A stretch of DNA of 64,000 nt, taken from positions 134,613,846 to 134,677,845 of the forward strand of contig OX336388.2 in assembly GCA_946902985.2 (NCBI GenBank). The letters run 5' to 3'. The DNA comes from Meconema thalassinum (lineage: Eukaryota; Arthropoda; Insecta; Orthoptera; Tettigoniidae). Positions 55,812 to 64,000 of the stretch are shown piece by piece (position 1 is the first letter of the stretch; each line of letters begins with the position of its first letter). The translations under genes were made by a program, and so were the position numbers. Below the pieces are notes generated by a model that worked only from the letters and a program-made list of their open reading frames with translations, was not told the origin of the DNA and did not search any database.

Positions 55812-56323
55812 TAACAACTTTCGGGAAAGTAGAAAAAACTGTATGGTCTCTAGAAAACTAATGCTGTTTCTGTAATGAACGCTAACTCTTAGTAGTTGTC
55901 TATGTATGATAAACATGCCTGACTTATGTTGTTTGTGCACAGAACGATGTATTTACATGCATAGAATACGAACATGTTGCTAACTAGATTTTGCCAAAAA
56001 AATGACTTATGCTGTTTCTGAAATGACCGATTCTTCTTATTTTTAACACATTTCTCGATAACTCAGCATTTTCGCGAACTCGGCCGCTCTTCGGTCCACA
56101 TTAAGCCGAGTTTGCGAGACTCTACTGTAATATGAAATTAGATTATCTCTCAGGACCTCTAGGCCTACTTCTTCTGGTTGTCATGGGTCATTTTAGTTAC
56201 TATTTGATGTGCTTTTATCGTCCAGAGATAATGTACTCTCTTGAGTTACAACTCTTATGGCACACTTACAGTTCCGTGTTTCATAATAGCTGTGTAGAAA
56301 TAGCCTGCACGTTTATCAGGTGA

Positions 56324-56652
56324 AAATGAAAATCCACAGCCTGCTTCCAGTCGACCGAGCGGGTCAGAGAATGGAGTGAATGAAGCCCCCATCTAGCGGC
56401 GAGGATAATGAACTGTACCAGCTGCCGAAGCATATCGCACTCCCCTGGGGCAATGAATAAATGAATGACAGATGAAATGAAATGTTAGTGGAGAGTGTTG
56501 CTGGAATGAAATTGTGACGGGGAAAACCAGAGTACCCTGTGAAAAAACTGTCTGCCTTTGCTTTGTCCAGCACAAATTTCACATGGAGTTGGCCGGGATT
56601 TGAATCACGAACCCAGCGGTGGGAGGCCGGCGTGCTGCCGCCTAAGCCATGG
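56324..56652 (-). mobile_element. tRNA-derived SINE, family S1, copy 4
   Basis: From AGGCTGTGGATTTTCATT to the head, GTCTCCATGGCTTAGGCGG on the minus strand, with B box GATTCAAATCCCGG. Full length, with a mutation in the usual CCGTGG of the head. Confidence 0.75.
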
Positions 56653-56654
56653 AG

Positions 56655-58889
56655 ACGTTCATCGGGTAATATATATTAATTTTGTTCAGGATGTTACTAA
56701 AGCAAAATACCGATAGCCCGATAAAATTAGACAAATCGAAGGGAAAAAATCCTGGAGTTCTCAAAATTTGTACAGTTGTTCCTTGGTATCTAAATTTCAA
56801 GAAAATAAAAAGTTCTTATGGGTGGGGGTGAGGTCGAGGGAGGGGGGCCTTTAAAGGGGCCCTTGTTTAGTCCATCGCTTGTATCTCAGTAACTATCACT
56901 CGTACGGAAAAGTTTTCTTTGTTTTTGCATAAAACTTAGAGATAATAAAATGTACTACTGAACCCTTCAGAATAGCAGTGTTTTATGCAAGAATCTTAGA
57001 TCAAGGGGTCGCGTTCAGTTCATAGTGTGGTGTTTACGTCCGCCAAACAACGTGCTTTTCTGAGGCAAGGGTTATAGGATAAAAACTATAACTAAGAAAG
57101 AAAGGAGACAAAACGTAAGATAATAACAAAATTTAATAACTAATTTGTGCATAAAAGAATAAAACAAACAATAATAAAAAAATATCCTCCCTGAATTTTT
57201 CCTCTGACAGGAAGATCTATCACTTTGAGGAGTCAGATGGATCTCCCCTTTTCTAATAAAATGTGGATCCAAGTTCCACTACCTTGCATGTGAATTTATG
57301 TTCGCGTGGTGACTATCTACGAGAAATGAGTACTTGGATGATCGTTCGTTCACAACGGGTTAACAGCCACAGTGCTCACGAACAATCATCTCGTAAATCA
57401 ACTTTTATGGATATGGGCATAACATTAATAAAAATCCTTAAATCTAATTCTGACACACATATTACAACTCTACTATTTACAGGCATCTCTCTGAGACCCT
57501 TATTAGTGTGGTGACACACTTAACCAAATGAGCTGCCACAATGGCCAGATACTCAACAACAAGGAATAACAGCGCCGCACGTGACTCACGGGTCACTGAC
57601 ATGGAAAATAAACATAGAATAAACCAACAACAACAAACAACCTGAGTGGTTAAGATTACTTTATATTAACAAAATTTGCATGTTAATGAAACGCTTCGAA
57701 GGTTATCGTGTTTCGTAGGCAACTCCCATTTATTTAAACAATTTTACCATTGATCAGTTTCTCACATTTATATTTATTTTCAAGTAATTGGGAGCCAGAC
57801 GTGCACTCCACTAATGATGAGCTTGCTTGCGAAACTCAGCCAGCCCTTGTGACAACAACTCACCCTTTCCATAATACCAGTCATGTCCCCCTTCCAGTGT
57901 ATATAAATAGCCGACCAGCTGGACTGTTATCTCAAGGAATCAACAGCAACTAACATCTCCTCCAACTCAACATATGGTCAGACAATAATCGCATATTCAT
58001 AATTGTCCTCGCAAGGATACAATATGAATCTGGTACCAAGCTGACAGAAATCAGTCTCTGCTGAAGTTCCCGCTTGTAATACCACAAAAATATATTCACA
58101 ATACACACATCTGGGACTGACATAACGCCTTTCACACGGGTCTGCTGAATTAGAGCTCGCAAACATTTAACACAATATTTAAAACTTACGATAGAGCTGA
58201 ATACTCTTCGTCACAAATTACATTGCTCCAAAGGCAATAATCACACTGAATCTGATCAATAATAAATCTCAACAAAATTTAATTACCCTCCAATCTACTA
58301 TATAATTATATTAATTCAGTCCTACTTCTGAAACACGACATATCTCCGAGAGACGTTTTTAACCGCACTTCGTAACATAGGCGAACACGGCCGTTCACAT
58401 AGATACGTTAGTTAACACAACACAAAGAAAAGAACCTTCCAAAAACTACAATTGTGCGAGCTGCTTCCAAGCAAAAGTGTGTCAGATCAAAACTAAATAT
58501 ACTACATTAATCACACAAGCAAAGTATTTACAAAAATATGTCCCATAAACCATAAGTTAATTTAACAAATAATAAAATATTATTTTGTACTCATCTCTTT
58601 TTGTAGTCACCCGTCAAAGAACATCAGACGCCATTCCCCAACTGGATGCTTCTTTATCTTATATCAGCCATCTGGACGGAGTAATGAGAATTCCAAACTT
58701 CCTCTGCATTCATCGATGTCATCCTTGCGCTGATACAAAAATTAGGTTATTATACACTTTATGTCTGACTACTAAATTCGCTTGTTCAGGTACTAAATTC
58801 CCTGTCACTGTTCGTTGGCGAATTATCGACGCTACTGCCCCTATAACTATAGTACAATGACTATCTATCACTGAATTTAACACTTTACA
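56655..58889. other. Unassigned, possibly the far part of a gypsy 3' LTR or old intergenic DNA
   Basis: No gene is supported. A TATATAAATAG box at 57901-57911 on the plus strand is core-promoter-like. 'cccccttcca' occurs at 57890 and again at 59868, which on the minus strand is a purine tract. I could not delimit an LTR here. Confidence 0.3.
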
Positions 58890-59070
58890 ATGAATATCTT
58901 GTGTCCTCGACACACAAAATACAAGTCTATCTCTTCAGACGAACAGAATCAAAGTCTTGTGTCCTCGACACATGGAATAAAAGTCTACGTCCTCAGACGA
59001 ACAGAATAATAATAAGTCTACGTCCGTAGACGCACAGAATAATAATAATGTCTAGGCTCTTCGACACACT
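58890..59070. repeat. Array of small hairpins in the probable LTR region
   Basis: GTGTCCTCGACAC (5 bp stem, 3 bp loop) occurs at 58901-58913 and 58959-58971, 58 bp apart. Between and after them are GTCTATCTCTTCAGAC, GTCTACGTCCTCAGAC and the near-perfect stem GTCTACGTCCGTAGAC, then 'gtctaggctcttcgacaca'. AT-rich 'acagaataataata' linkers join them. Confidence 0.7.
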
Positions 59071-60044
59071 TATAAATGAACTGGCCCTTGGGTCTAGATG
59101 GAGGGGGATTATATGTAAAAATTTCTCGAAATAATTGTGGTACAGGAATGAAATAAATATCACTGAACTCGTAATATTGCACAGGTCAAGAATATGCCCA
59201 TTAATCCTAGAATCGATCGTAGAGATTTTGTCTAGGCGATTTCCCGCGTGAATGCTAGCCACCGCGTACCCCAGCCGGAGTTGGCGCGCAAGTAGGCATT
59301 CTCTTCTCATTGGTTCTCCATTTTCTGTAATTTGGCGGTTTCTAGTAGATCTTGGCGTCTTGGGAGTGTCTATTTTCTTCATCAGCCATTCACGTTACTG
59401 CATCATATTTCTTCTAGGCGCGAATAACACAATGAACATACCAGAACCATGTCTCACCGCGCGTCGCTTCTAAAATTGAGGTAGCCACACCTGTCCTTGT
59501 GATACATAGCTATGCTATTTCTTTTCATAGCTCAAGTATTTAGCCTTTTGTTAAACTGATGCAGGTATGTCCCTACTGTCTCCAACAAATGCTTGAAATT
59601 TCCTCATCGCTGTCTGGCTACTTTCATGATGCTGGTTGAAATATTTATTAATTGAAGAAATAAAAAGTAGAATCATTTAACCAACATAGGGTAAAGTTTT
59701 CACAACTCTCCCACTCACAAAATTTCGAACTTAGGAATAAAGTCGACAATTTTACAATACTTCCGTAGGCCAATTTGTTTTAATTCCAGAATCACCCCTT
59801 TTTCGTACTTGGTCTAGGCGCTCCTGTCTTCAATGGCATTTACTCGTTTTCATATCCTGCTTGTCTCTCCCCCTTCCAATCTTGCGTGACGCTCGATGCC
59901 TGCGGCAACACCTTGCTCGCCTCGTTAATGTTTGTCAACAACAACTCTATTTCCTCCTTCACCACGTGTCGTACTCAACTGCTCCCCGTTGACTTTGTTG
60001 ATAGTAGGACGTCCGTATATTCAAACAGCGTCATTATTTCGGCG
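59071..60044 (-). other. Gypsy 3' untranslated part with candidate polypurine tract and LTR start
   Basis: On the minus strand, AAAAAGGGG (complement of 59795-59803) is followed at once by TGATTCTGG, the usual purine tract then TG of a 3' LTR (start at 59794). A second purine tract GGAAGGGGGAGAG is near 59870. An AATAAA lies about 140 bp further on. Without the 5' LTR, which is outside the window, the assignment is tentative. No env gene is seen between pol and this point. Confidence 0.4.
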
Positions 60045-63000
60045 CTACCATGGTTCACTTCGACGATATTTTTTTAGGTTGGCAGCGTTGTAAACTGACA
60101 TTGTTCCTGTGCTCAATTCTTTCACTCTGTAAGCATTATTTCCAAGGTTTCTTACGATAGAATAGGGTCCTATGAATTTCTCGCAGAATTTACTAAAGAT
60201 TTTCTTTTCTGGGTCCGATGTAGCAGGTCGTTTTACCAAAACGAGCTGGTTGACTTCAAGATCACCGTGGAACCTCTTATTTCTTACTCGCCGTAATCTG
60301 CGGTCTGCTTGTTTTCTCATGTATGCTCTCGTTCTTTCAATTCTCAGGTCTGGTGCTATCATGGGATCTTGTGGACAGTTAATGATGCTTTTCCACGTTC
60401 TTACTGGATACTCGTTCTTGTGTAGGACCATAGGGATTTGTCCTGTTGACTCGTGCCTGGTAGAATTCATGCATGTCTCTACATCCTTAATTTTATCGAC
60501 CCATTTGTGGTGTTCGTTCGGAATGAAGATTCTCAAGTATGCAGTTACACATTTAATTACTCTCTCACTTGGATTTGCTTGGGCATGTCGGATACTGCTT
60601 AAAACATGTTTTATACCCATGTCTTCCATTCCTTTCTTGAATTCGGCGCTTGTGAAATAACTGCCGTGATCTGATAATATAAACTCTGGTTTTCCAAGGG
60701 TTGGAATAACTCTATTACGAATGCGACTGAGTACCTGCTTCGATGTTGTTTTCTGAATAGGGCATAGTACTACAAACTTAGAAAATACATCAATGCACAC
60801 TAGCAAATGATGGCAACCGCTCCTTCCCTTCGGAATTGGACCAAGACAGTCCACCGCCAGTAGCTCACATGGTTTCTGAGGTAGCAATGGTCTAGGATAT
60901 TGCCTCAGTAAATAATTATTTGACTTTGTTCTCTGACACGGATCGCAAGTTGTAATGACGTCACATATAGTTGTTCTCATACGTGGCCATGTAAATGTCT
61001 CTCCTATTGTTGCTTCGCACTTGTCTAAGCCCACGTGACCGTAACTTTCGTGCGTATGCCATGTCAATCCTCGTTGTAACGATGCAGGTACTAATATGCG
61101 TAACTTGGTGTGGTCATTATCTACCCATTTGTGCAGCAAATTGTTGACATAAACATATCTTCCTTCTTTGGCTTTCGCTTCTCGAAACGCAGGTGTTCCT
61201 GTAGGTAGTTGCTTTTTGAAGTATTTAATTAATAGCATCATCCATGGTTCCGCTTCCTGTTCTCGCTGTATCTCACGTAACTCCTCCAAGAATTCCCGGT
61301 CCTTCGGTGTTAACTCCAAGTGTTGTACCATCGCTGTTTCTTCATTATCAGGCTCTGGGTTCCTGCTGAGTGCATCCGGTATCACGTTCATCTTCCCTGG
61401 GCAATGTTCAATCTCAATGCTGAACTGCTGAATATATATAGACCAACGTGTCACACGTTCGCTTGCCATTGACGTCTTAAACAAGAATGTTAACGCCTTG
61501 TGGTCAGTTCTGACAACAATAGGGTAACCATAGATTATTCGTTTCCATTGTTGGAGCGCATGAAGGATGGCCAACAATTCTAGCTCGGTTACAGTATAAT
61601 TTCGCTCGTGTTTACGCAATTTTCGGCTGACAAATGCCAAATATGTTTTGTGCTGCAGGTTAGCTGGATCCTCTTGGTAGAGCATAGCACCTATCCCAAT
61701 TAGTGAAGCATCCGCTTGGATTATAAATTTGAGCTTGAAATCTGGATAGCCTAATTTAATGCAGTTTTCCAATAGCTGTTTTTTTGCTTGGAATGCCTTC
61801 TCACATTCCGCGTTCCATGACCATTTGTTATTTTTCTTTAACATTTCTTGCATTGGAGCTACAGTCTCCGTATAACCTGGACAGTTTTCTTTAAAGAATC
61901 CCGTTACGCCTAAGAAAGCCCGAATGTGCTTGACTCTCGTTGGTGTAGGGAAATTCTTTATCGCTTCAATCTTAGCTGGGTTTGGCTTCACTCCCTCCTT
62001 GTCAATGACGTGACCCAAATATAAGATCTCGCTCTTGAAGAAATGCGATTTCTTCAGGTTTACTTTGAAATTCGATGCATTCAAGTTGCCCAATACTTTA
62101 TCTAAATTTTCCATGTGAGTTTCAATGTTGTCGGATGCCAACAGAATGTCGTCAATGTATCGCACCGTCATCTCCTTTACTTCCTCGGTTGGGTTCCGGT
62201 CCAGTGCTCGGATTAAAGCACAGCCCGCTGTTTTGACTCCAAAAGGCATTCTGACGAAACAAAATGTCTGGTTATCGAATAAGAAGCCAGTTAGAAGCTG
62301 TGACTTCTCATCCAACTCAAGATGGTGGAACGAGCCCGTCAGATCGACTGATGAATAAATGCTCTTGTTTTTAAAGCCTTTTAATACGTCTCTGATAATT
62401 GGCGCTCTGTCATACTCAGGAAAAATGAGTCTCATGTTGAGGTTTCTGGCATCTAAACAAAGTCTAATAGATCCATTTGGTTTTGTGACTGCCAAAATCG
62501 CATTTAGATAAGGTGTAGGTGTCTTCCTTATCACTCCAGCTTCTAACATCTCATCTATAATGATTTTAACTTGACCACGATACTTTTCAGGAATTGGGTA
62601 CAATCTGCTTTTGAAAGGTGACCAGTCCTCGACTTGCATAGAGTACTTGAAATTTAAAATTTTCCCAGGTACTGTATCAAATACTGTTTTGTGCTTCCTT
62701 AAAATCTCTTCCAACTGTTTTCTGTGTTCACCCCCAAGTTGAATGTCATTGAGCCGCTCCTGTAGTAACTCTTCAAATTGTGCATCGCTGTTACTTCCTT
62801 CTGTTAATAAAGACCATATCTCCTGGGATTCTATATCCTCATCTAGTTCCACAACAGCCCCTTCTACGATGTTATCTTCCGCCTTTCGTACCTCCTCTTC
62901 CGTCTCTTCTGATATTGCTTCCAATGCCCAAGAATTTACATCTCTTCCGGTAGTGATTTCATCCATATGCAATCCCACGTTTTTCAGCTGGTCATATTCT

Positions 63001-63536
63001 CTAAAACTGACTGTATTCTTGTGTAAATCTATCACTGCTTGATAGTCACAAATTAAATTTGCACCAAGAATTATATTGAAATTCATCTCTGCCATGATAA
63101 TGAATGTTTTCCCAAAAGTGTGTTCCAATATGTTCAGCTCTAAGTATGCCTGATGTTTACAAGTGACGGTGCGTTCAGGAATAACACCCCTCACTTTGAG
63201 CTGTGGTACCGGAATTACAGGAATATTCTGAGTCCGTCCCAACTCTCGAACCAAGGCCTCCGATACTAGACTGATCTGTGACCCCGTATCCAATAAACAA
63301 CTTATATTAATTCCACCAATCCTTGCGTAAATAATGGGTAATTGCCTAATTTCATCGTTCCGTGGTTTCACCGTCTCCTCCAGGCAGTCTTCTGGTAAAG
63401 CAATCCATTCTTGTATGTTCGCTACTATCCATCCATCTTCAACTTCCGACTGTTGTGTTTGGAGACTGTCTCCTTGATCCAAAATTAACATTTTTTTTAG
63501 CTCCATTTCGACTCCCATCATCCTTCTGTCGCTCAT
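60045..63536 (-). CDS. pol: Ty3/gypsy retrotransposon pol polyprotein, 1163 aa
   Basis: An unbroken polyprotein that copies the element's RNA and inserts the DNA. Domains in order: aspartic protease (LLDTGS at 81-86, IILGA at 155-159); reverse transcriptase, about 310-510, with SIRLCLDARNLN, SSVDLTGSFHHLELD, RMPFGVKTAG and catalytic YIDD at 460-463; RNase H, about 600-720, with QADASLIGIGAML and TELELLAILHAL; integrase with zinc site H829-x4-H834 and C864-x2-C867, and catalytic D896, D956, E991 (35 apart, as expected); and a GPY/F-like end (FIGPYSIVRNLGNNAYRV). No chromodomain. The frame opens 24-27 bp upstream of the chosen ATG and overlaps gag, so expression by frameshift is likely and the ATG is arbitrary. 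No inactivating change was found. Confidence 0.95.
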   Translation of the reverse strand: MSDRRMMGVEMELKKMLILDQGDSLQTQQSEVEDGWIVANIQEWIALPEDCLEETVKPRNDEIRQLPIIYARIGGINISCLLDTGSQISLVSEALVRELGRTQNIPVIPVPQLKVRGVIPERTVTCKHQAYLELNILEHTFGKTFIIMAEMNFNIILGANLICDYQAVIDLHKNTVSFREYDQLKNVGLHMDEITTGRDVNSWALEAISEETEEEVRKAEDNIVEGAVVELDEDIESQEIWSLLTEGSNSDAQFEELLQERLNDIQLGGEHRKQLEEILRKHKTVFDTVPGKILNFKYSMQVEDWSPFKSRLYPIPEKYRGQVKIIIDEMLEAGVIRKTPTPYLNAILAVTKPNGSIRLCLDARNLNMRLIFPEYDRAPIIRDVLKGFKNKSIYSSVDLTGSFHHLELDEKSQLLTGFLFDNQTFCFVRMPFGVKTAGCALIRALDRNPTEEVKEMTVRYIDDILLASDNIETHMENLDKVLGNLNASNFKVNLKKSHFFKSEILYLGHVIDKEGVKPNPAKIEAIKNFPTPTRVKHIRAFLGVTGFFKENCPGYTETVAPMQEMLKKNNKWSWNAECEKAFQAKKQLLENCIKLGYPDFKLKFIIQADASLIGIGAMLYQEDPANLQHKTYLAFVSRKLRKHERNYTVTELELLAILHALQQWKRIIYGYPIVVRTDHKALTFLFKTSMASERVTRWSIYIQQFSIEIEHCPGKMNVIPDALSRNPEPDNEETAMVQHLELTPKDREFLEELREIQREQEAEPWMMLLIKYFKKQLPTGTPAFREAKAKEGRYVYVNNLLHKWVDNDHTKLRILVPASLQRGLTWHTHESYGHVGLDKCEATIGETFTWPRMRTTICDVITTCDPCQRTKSNNYLLRQYPRPLLPQKPCELLAVDCLGPIPKGRSGCHHLLVCIDVFSKFVVLCPIQKTTSKQVLSRIRNRVIPTLGKPEFILSDHGSYFTSAEFKKGMEDMGIKHVLSSIRHAQANPSERVIKCVTAYLRIFIPNEHHKWVDKIKDVETCMNSTRHESTGQIPMVLHKNEYPVRTWKSIINCPQDPMIAPDLRIERTRAYMRKQADRRLRRVRNKRFHGDLEVNQLVLVKRPATSDPEKKIFSKFCEKFIGPYSIVRNLGNNAYRVKELSTGTMSVYNAANLKKYRRSEPW

Positions 63537-64000
63537 GTCCTTGATATTCCTCTTGTCTCAGTAGACTTCCAGCTTCCTCAGCATGTGTATCTGGGTTCTT
63601 TCTGTTCCCAATGGCCTTTTCCCATCTTCCTAGCTCTCCACCTTGATTAGCGTGTAACTCCTCTAAGTAATTTTGTGATTGAGCGTGCCTATCATCCCAG
63701 TCATCTCGATAGTTACGTTGATCTCCTTGATTTTGATCTCTCCTTCCTTTCCATCTTTGATTGGCATTGTAATCACCGTATCTTCCATAAGGCCTGTCAT
63801 TCCTTCGATTATCACGCCATTGTTGATATCCTCTCTGTTGGTATCTATTGTTGCCCTGGTATCTATTGTTGTAGTGATTTTCGTTGCGCTGATATGGCCT
63901 GTTTTCCCCTTCTTCCTGGTTTCGCCTAGGTGTGGAGGTGCTTGTATTAGTACCCTGCGTTTTAGTATTTCCTTGTTTCGTTTTTACGACCTCTGTAGTG
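63439..64000 (-). CDS. gag: Ty3/gypsy gag, 3' part, running off the right edge
   Basis: The frame is open from the window edge to a TGA at 63439-63441. The visible 187 residues are rich in Asn, Gln, Arg, Tyr and Gly (RYQGNNRYQQRGYQQW; RWKGRRDQNQGDQ), then acidic (DDWDDRHAQSQNYLEEL). This suits a nucleocapsid-like RNA-binding tail, but no CCHC zinc knuckle is visible. It overlaps pol by about 120 bp; pol is one base forward of gag. The rest of gag and the 5' LTR are beyond 64000. Confidence 0.85.
   Translation of the reverse strand, partial: TTEVVKTKQGNTKTQGTNTSTSTPRRNQEEGENRPYQRNENHYNNRYQGNNRYQQRGYQQWRDNRRNDRPYGRYGDYNANQRWKGRRDQNQGDQRNYRDDWDDRHAQSQNYLEELHANQGGELGRWEKAIGNRKNPDTHAEEAGSLLRQEEYQGHERQKDDGSRNGAKKNVNFGSRRQSPNTTVGS
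63491..63498 (-). promoter_or_regulatory. Candidate gag-pol frameshift site (A8 run)
   Basis: Within the gag-pol overlap the minus strand reads GCT AAA AAA AAT in gag frame. A +1 (or -2) slip on this run of eight A gives the pol frame (AAA AAA then ATG TTA). It lies about 50 bases upstream of the gag stop. Position and direction fit; use is not shown. Confidence 0.45.

Larger units (their letters stand above)
53612..56127. mobile_element. pogo-type element, 2.5 kb, with two nested insertions
   Basis: The ends CAGTAGAGTCTCGCAAACCC and the complement of GAGTTTGCGAGACTCTACTG, with TA outside (53610-53611 and 56128-56129). Its own sequence is 53612-53956 and 55812-56127, about 660 bp, close to the other two pogo-type elements here. 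No transposase frame survives. It carries a Helentron-like element, which carries a SINE. Confidence 0.8.

Noticed and set aside
57897..57911. TATATAAATAG as the promoter of a plus-strand gene
   Set aside because: No gene follows within several kb. It may belong to an LTR, but the boundaries cannot be fixed.
58993..59382. A 129-codon minus-strand frame as an env or accessory gene of the gypsy element
   Set aside because: No signal peptide, cleavage site or known domain; it overlaps the hairpin array and lies past the candidate LTR start.

Overview
This is eukaryotic, insect DNA. The one clear host gene is on the minus strand: two exons of an odorant receptor coreceptor (Orco) family gene, coding exon 1 at 29182-29543 and the next exon at 12043-12283. 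They are joined in frame by a 16.9 kb intron with a GTAAGT donor and a TTGACAG acceptor. Exon 1 follows an acceptor-like tract, so an upstream exon probably exists. No later Orco exon is visible below 12043, so the 3' part of the gene lies beyond the left edge. Orco is known only from insects. One gene spread over tens of kb of transposons, and a protein that departs from the usual Orco at many normally fixed positions, suggest a large-genome polyneopteran or an early-branching insect such as a silverfish. This is an inference; I cannot name the species.

Almost everything else is mobile DNA, much of it nested. Left part (1-12 kb): the 3' end of a Jockey/CR1-like LINE is split by a 4.3 kb hAT-type element that itself holds at least four later insertions. 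Then come Helentron-like copies, a tandemly duplicated repeat with X-box palindromes, several tRNA-derived SINEs, and a SINE that landed 12 bp past the Orco exon 2 donor. Orco intron (12-29 kb): a 1.1 kb foldback palindrome close to exon 2, a LINE interrupted by a hAT element with a perfect 8 bp target duplication, more LINE ends, Helentron-like copies, a 293 bp tandem array, and a mariner-like relic carrying a Transib-type element whose two ends both look like 23-RSS recombination signals.

29.7-48 kb: mariner-like and pogo/Tigger-like non-autonomous elements, LINE 3' ends (one carries a foldback MITE inside its reverse transcriptase; another insertion is only 77 bp), and many SINEs. 48.7-50.2 kb: a complete Tc1-like transposon with intact DD34E transposase and terminal repeats. 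52-56 kb: a THAP-domain reading frame cut by a LINE, then a pogo-type element holding a Helentron-like element holding a young SINE. 57-64 kb: a Ty3/gypsy retrotransposon on the minus strand with a full-length pol (protease, RT, RNase H, integrase), the 3' part of gag in an overlapping frame, and a probable 3' LTR region with a small-hairpin array.

The window holds no operon, CRISPR array, rRNA or free-standing tRNA gene. The tRNA-like sequences are all SINE heads. Boundaries given with target duplications or splice sites are exact readings; most other repeat boundaries are good to about 5-20 bases. Family labels rest on motifs and recall, not on a database search.
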